Source: CAZSNT01 sp964607765 (lineage in GTDB: Bacteria > Verrucomicrobiota > Lentisphaeria > Oligosphaerales > JABHEG01). From it: a DNA stretch of 43,706 bases. The notes beneath the pieces were generated by a model. It saw nothing but the letters and a program-made list of their open reading frames with translations. It had not been told where the DNA came from and did no database searches. Location of the stretch: positions 1-43,706 of the forward strand of contig CAZSNT010000081.1 in assembly GCA_964607765.1 (NCBI GenBank). Direction: 5' to 3'. Of the stretch, positions 1-8,803 are shown one piece after another (the stretch's first letter is position 1; each line of letters opens with the position of its first letter). The position numbers and the translations under genes were made by a program.

Positions 1-239
1 GAGGTCCGCTGCCAGGTAGCGGCATACTGCCTCACGTAACTGAGGCGTTACGTTCCCCAAGCCCTGCGAGAAAAACCTGCAGGAGACGCTATCTTATGCC
101 CTGCCGGCCTGCTGGCCGGCCTGGTGTATCAGTGCGACGCTGCTCCCGTCCATATGCTCGCGACTGGGGCAGCAGTGTCAGGTCCGCAAGCGTTGTGAGA
201 TGCTGCGCCGCTTCAAGCGGCTCCATGGAGAAGTGGTTC
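1..239 (+). other. Structured leader upstream of asd
   Basis: No convincing gene is seen here. Several perfect inverted repeats sit close together. CCGCT (6-10) pairs with AGCGG (18-22). GCCTCA (29-34) pairs with TGAGGC (41-46). The loop of that hairpin, CGTAAC (35-40), is complementary to GTTACG (47-52). Further down, GCCGGCC (103-109) pairs with GGCCGGC (114-120). The 29-52 segment therefore has two overlapping, mutually exclusive stems. This could be a switching leader for asd or the end of a gene outside the window. I do not recognise a known riboswitch consensus; in particular no lysine-riboswitch core is visible. Confidence 0.35.
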
Positions 240-1355
240 ATGAATGTAGGGTTTGTCGGTTGGCGTGGAATGGTCGGCTCCGTGCTTATGGAACGCATGC
301 AGGCGGAAGACGACTTCCGTGGTTTTGAGCCGTCCTTTTTCTCCACATCACAGGTCGGCCTGCCGGGTCCGGACGTGGGCACGGGGCAGAGCCCGCTCCA
401 AGACGCACACGACCTGGCAACACTCAGTAAGATGGAAGTGATCGTCACCTGCCAAGGCGGGGACTACACCAAGAGCGTGCACGGCGAGCTGCGTCGCTCC
501 GGTTGGGCGGGTTACTGGATCGACGCCGCTTCCGCGCTGCGGATGAACGACGACGCAGTCATCGTTCTGGACCCGGTGAACCGCGCCGTGATCGACGCGG
601 GTCTGGCGGATGGCATTCGGGACTATGTGGGCGGCAACTGCACGGTCAGCCTGATGCTGATGGCCATCGACGGGCTGCTGGGCGCCGGGCTGGTGGAGTG
701 GATCTCGACGATGACGTATCAGGCCGCATCGGGCGCCGGTGCGAAGCACATGCGTGAGCTCGTGGCCCAAATGGGGGCGCTCGCGGCTGCTTCGGGCGAT
801 CTTCTTTCCGATCCGGCATCAGCCATCACGGCGATCGACCGCAGAGTGACGGACTGCATGCGCGGCGACTCGCTGCCTGCAGACAATTTTGGTGTGCCGC
901 TGGCGGGCAGTCTGATTCCGTGGATCGACCGGCTGATGGACAACGGGCAGAGCCGCGAGGAATGGAAGGGCGTTGCCGAGACCAACAAGATCCTGCAGGC
1001 CGATCCGATCATCCCCGTGGATGGCATCTGCGTACGCGTCGGCGCCATGCGCTGCCATAGCCAGGGCCTCACGATCAAGCTCAACCGTGACGTGCCGCTG
1101 GACGACATTCACGCGTTGCTCCAGGAAGCCAACGACTGGGTGCAACTGGTTGAGAACACGCCGGAGGCGACGGTGCGCGACCTCACGCCGACTGCTGTGA
1201 GCGGAACGCTGACCATTCCCGTAGGCCGCGTGCGCAAGATGAACATCGGTCCGGCGTACCTGACCGCGTTCACGGTTGGCGATCAGCTGCTCTGGGGCGC
1301 TGCCGAGCCGATCCGCCGTGCGCTGCGCATCGTCCTGGAACACCTCGACGGTTGA
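240..1355 (+). CDS. asd: Aspartate-semialdehyde dehydrogenase
   Basis: Reduces aspartyl phosphate to aspartate semialdehyde with NADPH, the branch-point step to lysine/diaminopimelate, threonine and methionine, in the cytosol. The 371-residue product matches the long enterobacterial-type family (about 367). The N-terminal Rossmann motif reads MNVGFVGWRGMVGS. The active-site region is GGNCTVSLMLMA with the catalytic Cys, followed by TYQAASGAGAKHM. The C-terminal part has KLNRDVPL and GRVRKM. The start at 240 was chosen because GGAG (227-230) lies 9 bases upstream and homologues begin with MxVGxVGWRGMVGS; the longer reading frame from 96 adds an Arg/Cys-rich tail unlike the family. No other lysine or threonine pathway gene is adjacent, so it appears to be a stand-alone unit. 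Confidence 0.95.
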   Translation: MNVGFVGWRGMVGSVLMERMQAEDDFRGFEPSFFSTSQVGLPGPDVGTGQSPLQDAHDLATLSKMEVIVTCQGGDYTKSVHGELRRSGWAGYWIDAASALRMNDDAVIVLDPVNRAVIDAGLADGIRDYVGGNCTVSLMLMAIDGLLGAGLVEWISTMTYQAASGAGAKHMRELVAQMGALAAASGDLLSDPASAITAIDRRVTDCMRGDSLPADNFGVPLAGSLIPWIDRLMDNGQSREEWKGVAETNKILQADPIIPVDGICVRVGAMRCHSQGLTIKLNRDVPLDDIHALLQEANDWVQLVENTPEATVRDLTPTAVSGTLTIPVGRVRKMNIGPAYLTAFTVGDQLLWGAAEPIRRALRIVLEHLDG

Positions 1356-1440
1356 GCCGTTCCCCGGGCAGGTAGGCGACGTGCGCTGGGCTGTTGCCGG
1401 GCACGCCAACCCCCTCAGAGTTCTGTGCGGCACCGCGTAG

Positions 1441-1459
1441 CCCGGGTCTCCTGACCGGG
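1441..1459 (+). terminator. Possible GC hairpin after asd
   Basis: CCCGG (1441-1445) pairs with CCGGG (1455-1459), with more pairing inside if one G is bulged. No U-run follows, so intrinsic termination is uncertain. The rest of the 186-base asd-to-next-gene gap shows nothing else clear. Confidence 0.25.
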
Positions 1460-1541
1460 TGTCAGGCTGTGACGCAGATAGAGCCCGTGGTTACCGAGCG
1501 CGACACACCGTACTTGCACGCCAAACCTTGGGAGGCGCACC

Positions 1542-4500
1542 ATGGACCGCCAGACCCGCACGCTACTCCTCGCCGTTGTCCCGTTCACGTTCGGCGCCCT
1601 TGCAGCCGAGCTGGCCAATACGCGCACATCCCTGCACCCGCGCCTGGATCTGACTGTGGTGGTTGGTGACGTCTCGCTGCCTTCGGGGGGGCTGTGGCAA
1701 GTCAGCGGGCTGGACCCGGCTGACGGCCCCATCACGCAAGCTTACACGGCTGCACCGGATGTTGTGAAGGAACAGCTCAAGGGACGCCGGCTGGCTTTGG
1801 CCGAGCAGAGCAGGAAGGCCTCCCGGGCCCGGTACCCGCTGCGCTCTGTCTGGCATGCCGTGGTGGACTACGCACGCAGCCATAACGGCGTCGGCCCGAG
1901 CAGGATCGAGGATCTGGAGGGCGAGAAGAGCAAGAAGCTGCTGCAGAACTGGCACCGTTCCCCGTGGCCTGACGAGACGGAAGTGAACGGGCCTTTCCGT
2001 TTTCTTGTTCCCGGGGTCAAAATGACCTTCCGCGCCGAGGACCGCCGGGGCACGCCCACGAACAACAAGCCATTGGTGCTCGAGCTGCGCCCTTACGTTG
2101 ACGACGGCAAGCACTGGGTGCTGTCCACGAACGGCCGGGTCACCCGCGTCCCGATCGACCGGGCGCTGCTGGCCGAACACGGTGTGCAGGTACGTCCAGT
2201 CCTCCCGAAGCCCGGTACCGGCGCACTGCCTGGGCCGGGACCTGTTCCGTATCGGCTTCTGGCGTTGCTGGTCGGCGACCCGGCCGGTACGGTGCGCGTG
2301 CATCTGCACAACACGCTCACGCGGGAGCGCATGTCGTGTCCGTGGGATCTCCGTGCGCCGCAGCCGGGGCATGAGGAGGCAGTCGGGCAGTGGGCACTGG
2401 CCCGAGCAACGCGCTGGACAGCGCTGGCAAACGCGGGCGAGGCACCGATTCTGCGGCACTGGCTGTCTCGCTGCGAGCCTCTTTACGGCACGAAGCCCGA
2501 GGGATCGGCGGGGCCGCGTCGTGCACGCGGGCGGACGACGAACATGTTCAACGTGCTCGGGGGTCGTGCTGCGATCCGCGGCACGCTGCAGTTGGAGCAG
2601 CTGCAAGCCCGGCCCACGCCGGACGGCAAGCCCGCCACCGCGCACACCATGCCGCTCTCCGAGATTGCGGGTATTGAGGTCAAATCGCACCCCTTCGCCG
2701 AGATGCTCGGTGGCGCCCCGGGCGGTTCGCTGGACTTGGCTCGGAGCGTGCCCGCGGACCGTTTCTTCGTGCACGTTTCCAAACCCCGTGCCCTGGCCGC
2801 GTATCTGGACAGCGGCGCCCCGTTTGTCGCCCGGTTCGGGTCGGTGGCGCTAGGCAATGCCGTCAGCTATGGCTTGGAGGCACGCTACCTGGCCCGGTTG
2901 GGGATGGACCGCAAGTGGCTGCAGCTTGTGCTCGAATCCGGTGTCATTGCCGAGCTCGGCCTGGTAATGCCCGATCTGTTCCTGATTGACGGTACTGAGT
3001 TGACCGTCATCAGCCGCGTGCCGCGGCTTGCCCTGATCAAGCCGTTCCTCCTCACGCTTGGCGTTGCCGGGCTCTCCGACGGCGCAGTAGTGCGACGTCA
3101 GACCCCCGACGGCGCCGCCGCATTCTGGGCCGCAGCGGACGACCTGCTGCTGGTGAGCACGAACGAGAAGGAGCTGCGCCGCATTCTGGCCCTCGAAGCG
3201 AGTGGCGGCAAGGACAGCCTCGGCGCGAGTGCGGAGTTCCGATACATGCTCACCCAGCTCCCGACCGGTGAGGCGACACGCGTTTATGCCTACTTTTCGG
3301 ACCCCTTTGTCCGCCACCTGGTCAGTCCCGCGACCAAGATCGGCCAACTGCGACGGCTGCGTGCACGTGCTGCCATGGAAGCAACAACGGCGGGGGCGCT
3401 GCACTATGCCATCGACGGGCCGGCCCACGCCGTCTCTGTCCCGGATCTGGCCGAGCTCGGCTACATTCCAGAGGCGTTGGTGGACACGGATGTCGAGTTG
3501 CGCGAGGATGGCGGTGCGATCTCCCCGGCCTATGGCGTGCCCGAGCGCTTGACCACCCTCGCCAACATGCCTTTCGACCGCGTCTCGACGGTTGAAGCGG
3601 ACGCTTACAAGCGCTACGTGGACAATTACTCCCGTTACTGGCGGCAGTTCTTTGATCCGATCGCGGTGCGACTCGACGACACCCCGGACGGCGGGCTGGA
3701 GCTGACGACGTTCATCCTGCCGCTGCTGGACAGCGAGGTCTACAGCGGCCTGCGGGAGGCGGTGGCGCCCCAGGAGGCGGGCACTGCCCTGCGCGTCCCG
3801 GTGCTGGAGCCGGAGCCCACGCTGCAGTTTTCCCTGAATCTGACGGATCGAGCCTGGACGGAGTTTGTCGAAAAGAGCGGACTGCAGCTGCAGCGTCTGA
3901 CCGGGATCAACCCGATGCTGTTCGACCACCTGGGACCATCGCTGCATCTGGCGCTGCCCGATGCCGACCCGATCATCGCCTTGGGCAGTGGTGACCTCCT
4001 CGGAGTTTTTGGCGGGAATGCACGCATGCGGGGGCCCCGCGCCCAGATGCTCACGATTCCAGTGCTACTGAGCGTGCTCACGCGACCTGCGGTCATTGCC
4101 GTCGAGCTCAAGGACCCGGACGCGGTCCGCGCCGCGCTCCACCGATCCGGCGGCACGCGAAGGGAAGGGCGCGGGTTCGGTGAAGTCCAGGCGTCCTTCT
4201 GCCGGCTCGAAGGCCGCGATGCCTGGCTCTATACCGCGACCCTCTTCGGCACCATCAATTTGCGTCTCGGCTTCGAGATCGACAATGGCTTTCTGCTGAT
4301 CAAGAACCTGCCATGGTCGCAGCCCGTGCGCGTGGCGGCCGTGCCGACAGCGTCGCTCTGCGGCGCCCAGCTCCGCGTCTCGCCTCAGGTCATCGAGCAG
4401 CAGCTCCCTGCTCTGTTCACCGCGGCCTGCGGACAGCAGCGCCGCGCGGCGTTCCAGGGCATGGGCTACCTCTATCCTCTGACCATGGTCTACGGTCCGG

Positions 4501-4763
4501 ACGCGGCGCGCGCAACGAAATTGCATCGCGACCTGTTCGGGTTTGCACCGTACCATCCGCACGGCGGGGACTGGTGTTGGCATGAGGGGCAATTGGCCAG
4601 CACGCGGTTCGGCACGCCGTGGCGCCAGACGCAGCCTTCCTACGCGGAAGGCACGCGCGACTTCGGGTTGCTTCACGGCGTGCAGGGGCTGTCCCTGGGC
4701 ATGCAGTTGGAGGATACCGGGTTGCGCACCGTCATGCGCTGGAAGTGGGTTGCTGCGGAGTGA
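1542..4763 (+). CDS. Large exported protein of unknown function (1073 aa)
   Basis: I do not recognise a specific family. The first 20 residues (basic start, then LLLAVVPFTFGALAAE) look like a signal peptide, so export is likely. Residues about 100-130 include a short stretch (WHAVVDYARSHNGVGP) reminiscent of the soluble part of pseudopilin-like proteins, but no pilin N-terminus is present. Residues about 380-560 (a protein mentioning SVPADRFFVHVSKP and later DGAAAFWAAADDLLLVSTNEKEL) resemble DUF3352-like exported proteins that measure per-residue scores, though this is only pattern similarity. The start is well supported by GGGAGG just upstream. It follows asd by 186 bases and ends 150 bases before a convergent sulfatase, so it is probably monocistronic. 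Base composition matches its neighbours. Confidence 0.75.
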   Translation: MDRQTRTLLLAVVPFTFGALAAELANTRTSLHPRLDLTVVVGDVSLPSGGLWQVSGLDPADGPITQAYTAAPDVVKEQLKGRRLALAEQSRKASRARYPLRSVWHAVVDYARSHNGVGPSRIEDLEGEKSKKLLQNWHRSPWPDETEVNGPFRFLVPGVKMTFRAEDRRGTPTNNKPLVLELRPYVDDGKHWVLSTNGRVTRVPIDRALLAEHGVQVRPVLPKPGTGALPGPGPVPYRLLALLVGDPAGTVRVHLHNTLTRERMSCPWDLRAPQPGHEEAVGQWALARATRWTALANAGEAPILRHWLSRCEPLYGTKPEGSAGPRRARGRTTNMFNVLGGRAAIRGTLQLEQLQARPTPDGKPATAHTMPLSEIAGIEVKSHPFAEMLGGAPGGSLDLARSVPADRFFVHVSKPRALAAYLDSGAPFVARFGSVALGNAVSYGLEARYLARLGMDRKWLQLVLESGVIAELGLVMPDLFLIDGTELTVISRVPRLALIKPFLLTLGVAGLSDGAVVRRQTPDGAAAFWAAADDLLLVSTNEKELRRILALEASGGKDSLGASAEFRYMLTQLPTGEATRVYAYFSDPFVRHLVSPATKIGQLRRLRARAAMEATTAGALHYAIDGPAHAVSVPDLAELGYIPEALVDTDVELREDGGAISPAYGVPERLTTLANMPFDRVSTVEADAYKRYVDNYSRYWRQFFDPIAVRLDDTPDGGLELTTFILPLLDSEVYSGLREAVAPQEAGTALRVPVLEPEPTLQFSLNLTDRAWTEFVEKSGLQLQRLTGINPMLFDHLGPSLHLALPDADPIIALGSGDLLGVFGGNARMRGPRAQMLTIPVLLSVLTRPAVIAVELKDPDAVRAALHRSGGTRREGRGFGEVQASFCRLEGRDAWLYTATLFGTINLRLGFEIDNGFLLIKNLPWSQPVRVAAVPTASLCGAQLRVSPQVIEQQLPALFTAACGQQRRAAFQGMGYLYPLTMVYGPDAARATKLHRDLFGFAPYHPHGGDWCWHEGQLASTRFGTPWRQTQPSYAEGTRDFGLLHGVQGLSLGMQLEDTGLRTVMRWKWVAAE

Positions 4764-4858
4764 CGACGGACTGATGCAACACGGGACAGGGAGGCGGCCC
4801 ACCGGGCTCAACACAGGCGACCAAGTCTGATTGACTGCACGCCGGCGACGACATGCTC

Positions 4859-4876
4859 GGCCAGACAGGCCTGGCC
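4859..4876. terminator. Hairpin between convergent genes
   Basis: GGCCAG (4859-4864) and CTGGCC (4871-4876) form a 6-bp stem in the 150-base gap between two convergent genes. There is no U-run on either strand, so this is a weak candidate for a shared terminator. Confidence 0.25.
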
Positions 4877-4913
4877 CGCTTACGGCTCAACCTGGAACAC
4901 TGTGCGCAGCGTT

Positions 4914-6356
4914 TCAGCGCCAGCGCCGACGCTGGAACGGAACAGGGCGCCCGCCCTGCGGGAGGAGGGTGGGATAGGACTGTCCGGGAATGAGTTTCTT
5001 GCCGTCCGTGAAGCCCTCCGGGCGCTCGCCCAGCTCCTCCACCAGCCGCGCGCGGCAGAGAGCCAGGGCCGTTTCATAGTCCGCGTCGCCGGCCAGGTTG
5101 CGGCACTCATTCGGGTCGGTGGTCAGGTCGAAGAGCTGCTCGGCGCCAGTGGGCGCGTGCCATATGAACTTGGTGCACCCGTCACTGAGCGCGTGATCGT
5201 GTGGTGCGTGTTCAATGTGCAGGAATGGCCGCCAGGCGACATCCTCGCCGCGTGCCAGCGGCGCCAGGCTGCTGCCATCGACGGTCTCCGGCACGGGCAC
5301 ACCGGTCAAGTCAAGGAGCGTAGGCATCAGGTCGGCCAGGCTGGCCACCTTGTCGACTGTGGTGTTGGGGCCCAAGCCCAGATCCTGCGGTCCGGCCAGG
5401 AGGAACGGCACGCGGGCGGACGGCTCGTAAGCCCGGCTCTTGCGCCACAGGTAGTGGTCGCCCAGCATCTCGCCGTGGTCGCTGGTCAGCAGGATGATAG
5501 TGTTGTCCGGGGTGAGTCCGGTGATCGGGTTGATGATGCGGCGCAGCTGGTCATCCATGTGGTTGATGAGCCCGTAATAGGCGGCGCGCGCGCTCAGGAG
5601 CGCTTCACCTTCCAGGTGGATGCTGCTCGGCGCCACGCCGTCCGCGGCCGTTTCGCCCGGGCTGGATTCCGGGGCCTGGCACCACTCTCCGATCACGGGC
5701 TCCGGGACACCGGTGCGCATGTACCTGTCCAGGTAGAACGCGGGCGGCTGCAGCGGCGGGTGCGCCGCGAGGAAGGAGACCGTGAGGAAAAACGGGCAGG
5801 CGGGGTCGCGCCGTCTCAGGAAGTGCAGGGCGCGTTCCACGGTCCAGTTTGTATGGTGCAGGTGTTCGGCCAAGTGCCAGGGCCGGGCTGTCCAGTCATT
5901 GTGCATGACGCCGCCGCCGTGCCAGCCCGTGCTGCCTGCGGGCGCGTGATCGCGCAGCCACTCGCCGTAGTCACACGGGTCCGTAGCCGTGCTGATCTCC
6001 ATGCCTTCGTAACCGAACCGTTTGCGTACGGGGTGCTGATGCAGGCTGCGTCCGACGAACCACGTCTGGTACCCGGCGTCGCGGAGTACCTGCGGCAGTG
6101 TGGCCGGCGCGTCCCACTCGACGCCATCCCTGTAGCCGACGAGTCCGTGCCGCTGCGGCGACTGTCCGCTGAGAATAGAGCGCCGTGCGGCCACGCAGCT
6201 GGGGCAGGGGGAGTAGCAGCTTGTGAAGCGTACGCCGTGCGCCGCGATGTTGTCCATGTTCGGCGTGAGCAGCACGGGATGCCCCTCACAGCCAAGGCAG
6301 TCGCCGCGATGCTGTTCGGTGAGAATCAGCAGGATGTTCGGGTGTTTGTCGGGCAT
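4914..6356 (-). CDS. Type I sulfatase
   Basis: Predicted to hydrolyse sulfate esters (alkaline-phosphatase fold) with a formylglycine nucleophile. The N-terminus NILLILTEQHRGD is the metal-binding start, with Glu-Gln where many homologues have Asp-Asp or Asp-Gln. The sulfatase signature is C54-V-A-A-R58 (C-x-A/P-x-R), so Cys54 is the residue expected to become formylglycine. A second metal/sulfate motif, SDHGEMLGDH, follows near residue 290, and the length (480) is usual. No cleavable signal peptide is evident, so location is unclear. It lies 15 bases downstream of the TonB-like gene and may be read through from it. The natural substrate cannot be told from sequence; the maturase is not in this window. 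Confidence 0.92.
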   Translation of the reverse strand: MPDKHPNILLILTEQHRGDCLGCEGHPVLLTPNMDNIAAHGVRFTSCYSPCPSCVAARRSILSGQSPQRHGLVGYRDGVEWDAPATLPQVLRDAGYQTWFVGRSLHQHPVRKRFGYEGMEISTATDPCDYGEWLRDHAPAGSTGWHGGGVMHNDWTARPWHLAEHLHHTNWTVERALHFLRRRDPACPFFLTVSFLAAHPPLQPPAFYLDRYMRTGVPEPVIGEWCQAPESSPGETAADGVAPSSIHLEGEALLSARAAYYGLINHMDDQLRRIINPITGLTPDNTIILLTSDHGEMLGDHYLWRKSRAYEPSARVPFLLAGPQDLGLGPNTTVDKVASLADLMPTLLDLTGVPVPETVDGSSLAPLARGEDVAWRPFLHIEHAPHDHALSDGCTKFIWHAPTGAEQLFDLTTDPNECRNLAGDADYETALALCRARLVEELGERPEGFTDGKKLIPGQSYPTLLPQGGRPVPFQRRRWR

Positions 6357-6371
6357 GTCTCCGGGCGCGAG

Positions 6372-7895
6372 TTACTCGATTTCGAGGCCCAGATCCTCGT
6401 CAATGGAGTCGAGCAGGGAGGTGGCTTTCTTGGCCACGCGTTTCGGCATTTTGTAGGTGGGCAGATAGCGGTAGTAGACCTGCAGGCTCAGGCAGCAGAG
6501 GGTGGTGGTGTACCAGGGCCCGTACTCCGGCTGCTCTTTGCTCTTCTTGCCGGGCACATCCCAATGGCCATCCGGCTTCTGTTTGCGGATGAGGATGTTG
6601 GAGAAGTTCTCATTCCATTCCTTCCAGTAGGTCCGTCCGGCGTGGAACATGGCCTGGGTCTGGTAGTACCAGGCGTAGGCAGGGTTTGAGTGTCCCTTGT
6701 GTTCCTTCTTGTCGTCCCAGACGACCTGGTATTTCTCGTGGATCCTCTGAACGCCGGCTCTGGCCTCGGGCGAGCTTCCTTCGCCGATCAGCTGCAGGCA
6801 GAGCGTGCCGGCGCCCTGGATTCCCGGGCTGCCTCCGCCGGGCTTGCTGTAACCGAACGTACCGCTCTTGAAACACACCTTCCTGAGGAAGTGAATGCCC
6901 TTCTCGATCCCGTCGTGGAGCCCGTCGACATCCGCTCCCGCGACGTATCCCGCCTTGAGGGCCTGAATCTGCCAACCGGCTACGGACAAATCCCAGCGCT
7001 TCCCCTTGTTGTAGCGGTAGTCCCAGCCGCCGCTACCGGGCTGCTGCCCGCGCACGATGAACCGCAGGCCCTTCTCCATAGCCGGCTTCAGAAACGGCAG
7101 CTTGGTCAGGCCGTAGGCTTCACTGAGGGAGTAGGCAACGATACCGTTGGTGTAGGCGCGTTCCAGCCCTTTCGCCTGGGTCTCCGGCGTGGACATCATC
7201 CTGTTGGTCAGGTACTCCATGGCGCGCTGAACGGTCGGTCCGAACTCCTCGGAAAGCGGCGTCTCGCCGTGGGCCAGGTAGGCGAGGAGCGCCAGTCCCG
7301 CCATGGCTGCCGGTTCGCTCTTGGACCAGGAGCCGTCCGGCTTCTGGGTTCTCTTGAGCCAGCGCAGGGCCTTGAGTACTGCGCTCTCGGTAGCACCGGA
7401 CCCGCCGAACTTCTTCAGCGCCCTCTTCTTCCCCTGGTTCGAGCGGCCGCCGTAAAGCCCCGAGATCTTGAGCGGGCTGTCGCTGGTCTTGATGTCCAAG
7501 ACATCCGAGAAGTCCATAGCATCGTCGGTCTGCGCCATCTCATCGCTGAAATCTTCTGTCACGGCGACTTCTGCCATTTCCTGCGGCACGTCCGGCTTGT
7601 CGACCGTTGGAACCACGTCTTCAGCCAGCTGCTCCAGCTTCTGCAGCTCCTCAAGCACTTTGGGTTCGAGCTCTTTGATCTCGAGTTCTTCCATGCTCAC
7701 CTCGATGTCGGTGGTCTCTTCCCGCGGCTTGCCCACGACCAGCACGAACGCCGCGCCGAGCAGGACGATGTGCACGATCAGGGAGATGGCCGGCCCGACC
7801 AAGTGCTCCAGCATCTGGCGATGCTGGTAATCGGCGAGAATGGCATCGTAATCGAGGGGTGCCTCCTCGACGGGGACGATGTCCTCAGTTGCCAT
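6372..7895 (-). CDS. TonB-like membrane anchor fused to squalene-cyclase-fold domain
   Basis: 507 residues in three parts. Residues 1-30 are cytoplasmic and acidic. Residues about 31-56 form one membrane helix containing S38-L-I-V-H42, which matches the SxxxH motif of the TonB transmembrane helix needed for coupling to ExbB/ExbD. Residues about 57-140 are an acidic, Glu/Pro-containing linker. From about 165 to the C-terminus lies a prenyltransferase/squalene-oxidase type alpha-toroid, with QW-type motifs QKPDGSW (184-190), QQPGSGGW and QKPDGHW. No catalytic DxDD motif of terpene cyclases is seen, so a binding or structural role is more likely than cyclisation. The gene follows two exbD genes (21-base gap, GGAGG before the ATG). 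Inference: this is the PMF-energised transducer of the cluster. Confidence 0.85.
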   Translation of the reverse strand: MATEDIVPVEEAPLDYDAILADYQHRQMLEHLVGPAISLIVHIVLLGAAFVLVVGKPREETTDIEVSMEELEIKELEPKVLEELQKLEQLAEDVVPTVDKPDVPQEMAEVAVTEDFSDEMAQTDDAMDFSDVLDIKTSDSPLKISGLYGGRSNQGKKRALKKFGGSGATESAVLKALRWLKRTQKPDGSWSKSEPAAMAGLALLAYLAHGETPLSEEFGPTVQRAMEYLTNRMMSTPETQAKGLERAYTNGIVAYSLSEAYGLTKLPFLKPAMEKGLRFIVRGQQPGSGGWDYRYNKGKRWDLSVAGWQIQALKAGYVAGADVDGLHDGIEKGIHFLRKVCFKSGTFGYSKPGGGSPGIQGAGTLCLQLIGEGSSPEARAGVQRIHEKYQVVWDDKKEHKGHSNPAYAWYYQTQAMFHAGRTYWKEWNENFSNILIRKQKPDGHWDVPGKKSKEQPEYGPWYTTTLCCLSLQVYYRYLPTYKMPKRVAKKATSLLDSIDEDLGLEIE

Positions 7896-7916
7896 GATTG
7901 CGGTCCTCCGCTCGAC

Positions 7917-8327
7917 TCACTTCAGCGTCACAACGTTAAGCTTCTCCAGTCCAACCCCTTTGCAGAGGTCCAGGACCGTCACGAGTTCCTCGGTACGCGC
8001 CATAGTGCTCGTCTTCACGATGACGGTCTGCTCCGGATCGAGCTTCGCCAGGCGGCTCAGCGTGTCTTCCATCTGCTCGGGGGTCCGGGCGACGCCCTGA
8101 AGCAGAACGCGCCCCGGGTGGATCTCGAGCTCGAGCAGTTTCGGCTTGACCTCGGTGGTTGCAGCCGCGTTGGGCGAGGGGAGATTGACCGCCAGATGGG
8201 CTTCAGTCCTCTCCTCCTTATGCGTCACAATGAAGTAGATGAGCAGCAGGAACACCACGTCGATCATCGACGACATGGGTATCTGGACAACCTGTCCGCC
8301 ACCCGCTTTTTTCTTTCTCAGTGCCAT
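7917..8327 (-). CDS. exbD: ExbD/TolR family biopolymer transport protein (second copy)
   Basis: 136 residues: short basic N-terminus, one membrane helix (about 17-37) and a periplasmic domain. The helix contains MSSMIDVVFLLLIYF, whose Asp corresponds to the proton-path aspartate of ExbD/TolR. Family role: with the ExbB pentamer, a dimer forms the PMF-driven channel that energises TonB or TolA. GGAG sits 8 bases before the ATG. It lies 38 bases after the other exbD and 21 bases before the TonB-like gene. The two ExbD proteins differ clearly outside the helix, so they may form a heterodimer rather than be redundant. Confidence 0.93.
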   Translation of the reverse strand: MALRKKKAGGGQVVQIPMSSMIDVVFLLLIYFIVTHKEERTEAHLAVNLPSPNAAATTEVKPKLLELEIHPGRVLLQGVARTPEQMEDTLSRLAKLDPEQTVIVKTSTMARTEELVTVLDLCKGVGLEKLNVVTLK

Positions 8328-8365
8328 GGCTTACACTCCGGAGTCAGCACACCGGCGACTTCTTT

Positions 8366-8776
8366 CTATCCCGAAACAACGGCCGACAGTTTGACCCGGT
8401 AGAGCCCTGCCCGCCCCACGGCCTGCATCACTTTGTCGACCTCGTTGAACAGCGTCTCCCGGTCGCTGCGAATCACGACCGGTATCCGGTTGCCCTGACG
8501 CGACACGGTTGCGGTCAGGATCTGTTCGAGCTGCACCAGGCTCATGGTCTGCAGCGCGATGTTGACCGAACCGTCCTTATCGACGTTGATGGTGATGGTC
8601 CCGGGATGCTTCTTCTCGACGGCCTTCACGTTGCTCGCCTGGGCCAGCCGGATACTCTCGTCCACCACGTCCTTTTCCACCGCCGCCGTGACGACGAAAA
8701 AGATGATGAGCAGGAAGACCACGTCAATCAGGGACGCGATCGGTGTCTCAACGGACTCGTCTCGCTGTCGTCTCAT
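8366..8776 (-). CDS. exbD: ExbD/TolR family biopolymer transport protein (first copy)
   Basis: 136 residues with the same layout as the neighbouring copy: basic start (MRRQRDESVETP), one membrane helix containing IASLIDVVFLLIIFF with the conserved Asp, then a periplasmic domain ending KLSAVVSG. GGGAG lies 9 bases before the ATG. It is 27 bases downstream of exbB, so the two are co-transcribed and probably translated together. The periplasmic part contains INVDKDGSV, typical of the ExbD/TolR fold that binds peptidoglycan in TolR. Which of the paired ExbD proteins contacts the TonB-like helix cannot be told here. Confidence 0.94.
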   Translation of the reverse strand: MRRQRDESVETPIASLIDVVFLLIIFFVVTAAVEKDVVDESIRLAQASNVKAVEKKHPGTITINVDKDGSVNIALQTMSLVQLEQILTATVSRQGNRIPVVIRSDRETLFNEVDKVMQAVGRAGLYRVKLSAVVSG

Positions 8777-8803
8777 CGGTTTCGGCTCCCATTGCCGGGC
8801 CTG

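Noticed and set aside
4902..6689. 595-codon plus-strand frame
   Set aside because: Antisense to the sulfatase and TonB-like genes; no family resemblance, and long antisense frames are expected at this GC content.
6372..7895. Active terpene (squalene-hopene) cyclase
   Set aside because: QW motifs are present but the DxDD catalytic motif is not seen, so cyclisation is not supported.
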